From: Kordiimonas gwangyangensis DSM 19435 = JCM 12864 | Lineage (GTDB): Bacteria; Pseudomonadota; Alphaproteobacteria; Sphingomonadales; Kordiimonadaceae | Length of the DNA stretch: 64,000 nucleotides | Direction of reading: 5' to 3' | Assembly: GCF_000375545.1 (NCBI RefSeq) | Contig: NZ_AQXF01000003.1 | Location: forward strand, 142,595 to 206,594 | Made by a program: the position numbers and the translations under genes | Notes under the pieces: model-generated | The model's input: only the letters and a program-made list of their open reading frames with translations | What the model was told of the DNA's origin: nothing | Databases searched by the model: none | In this document: in pieces, positions 61,893-64,000 of the stretch | How the letters are laid out: each line of letters starts with the position of its first letter | Position numbering within the stretch: position 1 is the first letter of the stretch

Positions 61893-62837
61893 ATGCCGGA
61901 CATGATAATGACGGGTGCCGCCCAGATGGACCCGTTGATGGCCAAGCTTGATATGCTTGCCACACACTATGCGCCCTGGATCACGTTTCTTGAATGGGCG
62001 ACCCTTGTGTTTGTACCGCTGGCGATATTCGAGTTTGGCTGGGATATGATGCGTGCCACCGGGCGGCGCGTTGGTGAGACGGTCGCCAACATACTGGTGG
62101 CGGTCGGGTATGAGCTCTCAAGCCTCATGACCTTTGGCCTGGTACTGTTTTTGACGCAGGGCCTGATTGCACCCTTTGCGCTTTTCGAGATTTCCATGAC
62201 GCCGATGATGTGGGTGGTTGCGATCCTGCTCGCAGATTTCACCTATTACTGGATGCACAGGGCCGAACATGAGGTTCGGCTATTCTGGGCCTATCATGTC
62301 ACCCATCATTCGTCGCCCGAATATAACCTGACCACGGCCTTCCGCCTGTCGTGGCTGGAGGGGGTGTTTGAATGGCTGTTTTTTGTCCCCATGCTACTGG
62401 TCGGTTTTGATGCGCTTGCCACCTTTATCGCGCTGGCGGTGGTGGCAAGCTATCAGACATGGATACACACACAGGCAATCGGCAAACTCGGGTGGTTTGA
62501 GGGGGTGATCAACACACCCTCCGCCCACCGGGTGCACCACGGGTCTAACCCCAAGTATCTGGACAAGAATTACGGCGGCATCCTGTTGGTGTGGGACCGG
62601 CTGTTCGGTACCTACGAGGTGGAGGAGGAGCCGGTTACCTTCGGCATCACGGAACCGGTTGAAAGCATCAATCCCTTTGTGCTCAACTTCCATGAATTTA
62701 TTGCCATCGGGCGCGACCTCGTGCAGGCAAGAAGCCTGAGCGAGATGGCTCGTTGCCTGTTCGCGCCGCCCGGCACCATCGTGCGGGGCGAGAATGTGGG
62801 TTTGAGGAAGGACAGAAATGCCGCGCACAAAAGATGA
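61893..62837 (+). CDS. Sterol desaturase / fatty acid hydroxylase family protein
   Basis: A 314-aa membrane di-iron oxygenase. AAGGAAG precedes the ATG. The eight-histidine pattern is present: HRAEH (122-126), HVTHH (135-139) and HRVHH (212-216). Four or five hydrophobic segments surround it (about 30-50, 75-98, 106-118, 160-190). The substrate, a fatty acid, sterol or carotenoid, cannot be told. Its last 20 bp overlap the tetR gene. Confidence 0.9.
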   Translation: MPDMIMTGAAQMDPLMAKLDMLATHYAPWITFLEWATLVFVPLAIFEFGWDMMRATGRRVGETVANILVAVGYELSSLMTFGLVLFLTQGLIAPFALFEISMTPMMWVVAILLADFTYYWMHRAEHEVRLFWAYHVTHHSSPEYNLTTAFRLSWLEGVFEWLFFVPMLLVGFDALATFIALAVVASYQTWIHTQAIGKLGWFEGVINTPSAHRVHHGSNPKYLDKNYGGILLVWDRLFGTYEVEEEPVTFGITEPVESINPFVLNFHEFIAIGRDLVQARSLSEMARCLFAPPGTIVRGENVGLRKDRNAAHKR

Positions 62838-63411
62838 AGCGCTGACGGAGAAGCGGCGCAACGAGATACTCGATGCTGCGGCCCGTGTTTTTGTGCGCCA
62901 CGGCTTTCACCGTGCGAGCATGCGCCAGATTTGTGGCGAGGCGAAACTGTCTGCGGGCGCGGTCTATAATTATTTCCCCAGCAAGGACCAGATTATCGAG
63001 GGACTTGCCGCCCGCGAGCAGGAGGAGATTGCCGAGCTTGCGGCCTATCTGGCGGAAACCGACAATGCCCAGAAAGCGCTCACGGGCGCGATCCGGCTGA
63101 TGGTTGAAGACACGAACGCGGCCGATGCCCGGCTCTATGTGGAGCTGACGGCGGAGGCCGGACGGAACGCGCTTGTTCGCGAGCGGTTGGTGGCAACCGA
63201 TGCTGCGCTGCAGGAATGCCTGCTGGAAGCCATCAGGCGCGGGCAGGCTCAAGGTAGCGTGACAAAGGCGCGCCCTGCCGCGGACCTTCTGGCCCTGCTG
63301 ACGGCTGTGTATGAAGGTTTTGTTGGTCGCCTTGCAGTGGACGGCGATAGTGAGTGTAAGGCCTTTGCCAAGCTTGCGGCGGATGCAGTTGCGATCCTGT
63401 TGAAGCCATAG
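62818..63411 (+). CDS. TetR/AcrR-family regulator
   Basis: A 197-aa regulator starting inside the desaturase gene. The N-terminal helix-turn-helix is ILDAAARVFVRHGFHRASMR, then EAKLSAGAVYNYFPSKDQII; the C-terminal effector domain has LYVELTAEAGRNALVRERLV. It most likely represses its own operon through GAACGATCGTTC. The effector could be a fatty acid or a related substrate of the desaturase; this is inference. Confidence 0.93.
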   Translation: MPRTKDEALTEKRRNEILDAAARVFVRHGFHRASMRQICGEAKLSAGAVYNYFPSKDQIIEGLAAREQEEIAELAAYLAETDNAQKALTGAIRLMVEDTNAADARLYVELTAEAGRNALVRERLVATDAALQECLLEAIRRGQAQGSVTKARPAADLLALLTAVYEGFVGRLAVDGDSECKAFAKLAADAVAILLKP

Positions 63412-63519
63412 GTGGTTTTCCGAAAACCAAATATCCTCAAAGGGTTGAATTGACGCGTCCCTACCCAATGTGTGTAGAAGGGCGCGACCACAAGCGCCTG
63501 TAACGCGAGGAGAAAATAC

Positions 63520-64000
63520 ATGAAATTTCAGTCCCTGATCAGCGCGGCAATTGTCGCGGCTGCGGGCTTTACCCCTGTTTTTGCCGATGCGGATGACCTG
63601 TTCCTGACAGGCGCCCATATCATCGACCCTGAAACACGCACGGTTGAGACCGGCAATATTCTTATCCGTGAGGGTCGCATTGCGGGCCATCCGGCGTCAG
63701 CGCCAGACGGGTTTGACGGGCAGGTGATTGCGCTTGATGGCAAGTGGCTGGCGCCAGCCTTTGTTGATTTGCATACCCATTCGTTTGGTGACGCTGTACC
63801 GGGCAACCGGCCGGAGGGCTTGGGCACACCCACCGTCGCCACCCATTATCTTTACGCGGGCACCACGGCCTTCCTGGACCTGTTTGGTCATGAGGAAGGG
63901 CTCGCGGCTCTGCGCGCGGCGCAAAAGGCGGGCGAGTTTGGCGGCGCGGACCTTTATGCCAGCCTGTCGTGCCTGACGGCACCAAATGGTCACTGTACCG
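63520..64000 (+). CDS. Exported amidohydrolase-family protein (N-terminal part)
   Basis: The gene is cut by the right edge; 160 codons are visible. The start at 63520 has GAGGAG 8 nt upstream. A signal peptide (KFQSLISAAIVAAAGFTPVF, ending near ADA-DD) leads to LFLTGAHIIDPETRTVETGN and the metal motif HTH in FVDLHTHSFGD. The family is the amidohydrolase superfamily, as for the protein at 23.9 kb; the subfamily is not known from the visible part. Confidence 0.8.
   Translation, partial: MKFQSLISAAIVAAAGFTPVFADADDLFLTGAHIIDPETRTVETGNILIREGRIAGHPASAPDGFDGQVIALDGKWLAPAFVDLHTHSFGDAVPGNRPEGLGTPTVATHYLYAGTTAFLDLFGHEEGLAALRAAQKAGEFGGADLYASLSCLTAPNGHCT

Noticed and set aside
1-64000. tRNA genes, rRNA, CRISPR arrays, insertion sequences, prophage
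   Set aside because: I looked through all gaps above about 100 bp and found no cloverleaf-like sequence, spaced direct repeats of CRISPR type, transposase or phage genes; a short tRNA could still be missed by eye.

Overview
The window is a gene-dense chromosomal segment of a Gram-negative bacterium, most likely a marine-type alphaproteobacterium. The evidence is the seven-gene set lgt / SAM-methyltransferase / pgeF / prs / rplY / pth / ychF, the trio ubiK / ybjN-like / proC, lipoprotein and Tat signals, and moderately high GC. A Kordiimonadales-like source would fit but cannot be proven from sequence alone. I saw no rRNA, tRNA, CRISPR array, insertion sequence or prophage.

Layout. 0-2.4 kb: two exported DUF547 proteins on the minus strand, the first cut by the window edge. 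3.0-10.7 kb: a valine (branched-chain) catabolic run, mmsA - M16 peptidase lipoprotein - acyl-CoA dehydrogenase - 3-hydroxyisobutyryl-CoA hydrolase - mmsB, closed by a strong terminator. 10.7-17.0 kb: a LuxR-type regulator with a degenerate receiver, divergent from an arginine succinyltransferase (AST) operon in which an M20 hydrolase precedes astA-astD-astB; astC and astE are absent. 17-27 kb: a PAS protein, msrPQ, a MaoC protein, a chemoreceptor overlapping an lrgA-lrgB pair, DUF3108, an exported amidohydrolase, two tandem paralogous membrane proteins and a DUF2007 protein. 27-36 kb: the minus-strand housekeeping block, interrupted by two single plus-strand genes (a solute-binding protein and a gluzincin-like peptidase). 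36-42.7 kb: ubiK, a YbjN-like gene, proC, a second stand-alone solute-binding protein, a putative structured small RNA, a HEAT-cyclophilin fusion, a LysR regulator and a small DNA-binding-like protein. 42.7-48.9 kb: two tandem soluble triple-PAS chemoreceptors, trxB and an aldo/keto reductase. 49-57 kb: an orphan hybrid-free histidine kinase, small exported or membrane proteins, a second aldo/keto reductase, an ArsR regulator divergent from NIPSNAP/ABM genes, a GFA protein, and ohr with ohrR. 57-64 kb: an AT-rich orphan gene, two more DUF547 proteins, an M20 peptidase, an auto-regulated-looking sterol desaturase-tetR operon, and the start of another amidohydrolase.

Most notable: (1) a minus-strand intergenic RNA candidate at about 39.24-39.50 kb, with a 14-bp stem presenting a 25-nt C-rich, anti-Shine-Dalgarno-like loop and ending in a canonical terminator; (2) four DUF547 paralogues in two pairs, all lacking the cysteines that I recall as usual in the family signature; (3) an AST operon in which an M20 hydrolase may stand in for AstE; (4) several clear operator palindromes (OhrR, TetR, ArsR, and one LacI-like orphan).

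Start codons were moved from the longest ORF where a ribosome binding site, signal peptide or paralogue length argued for it; these choices are given in the entries.
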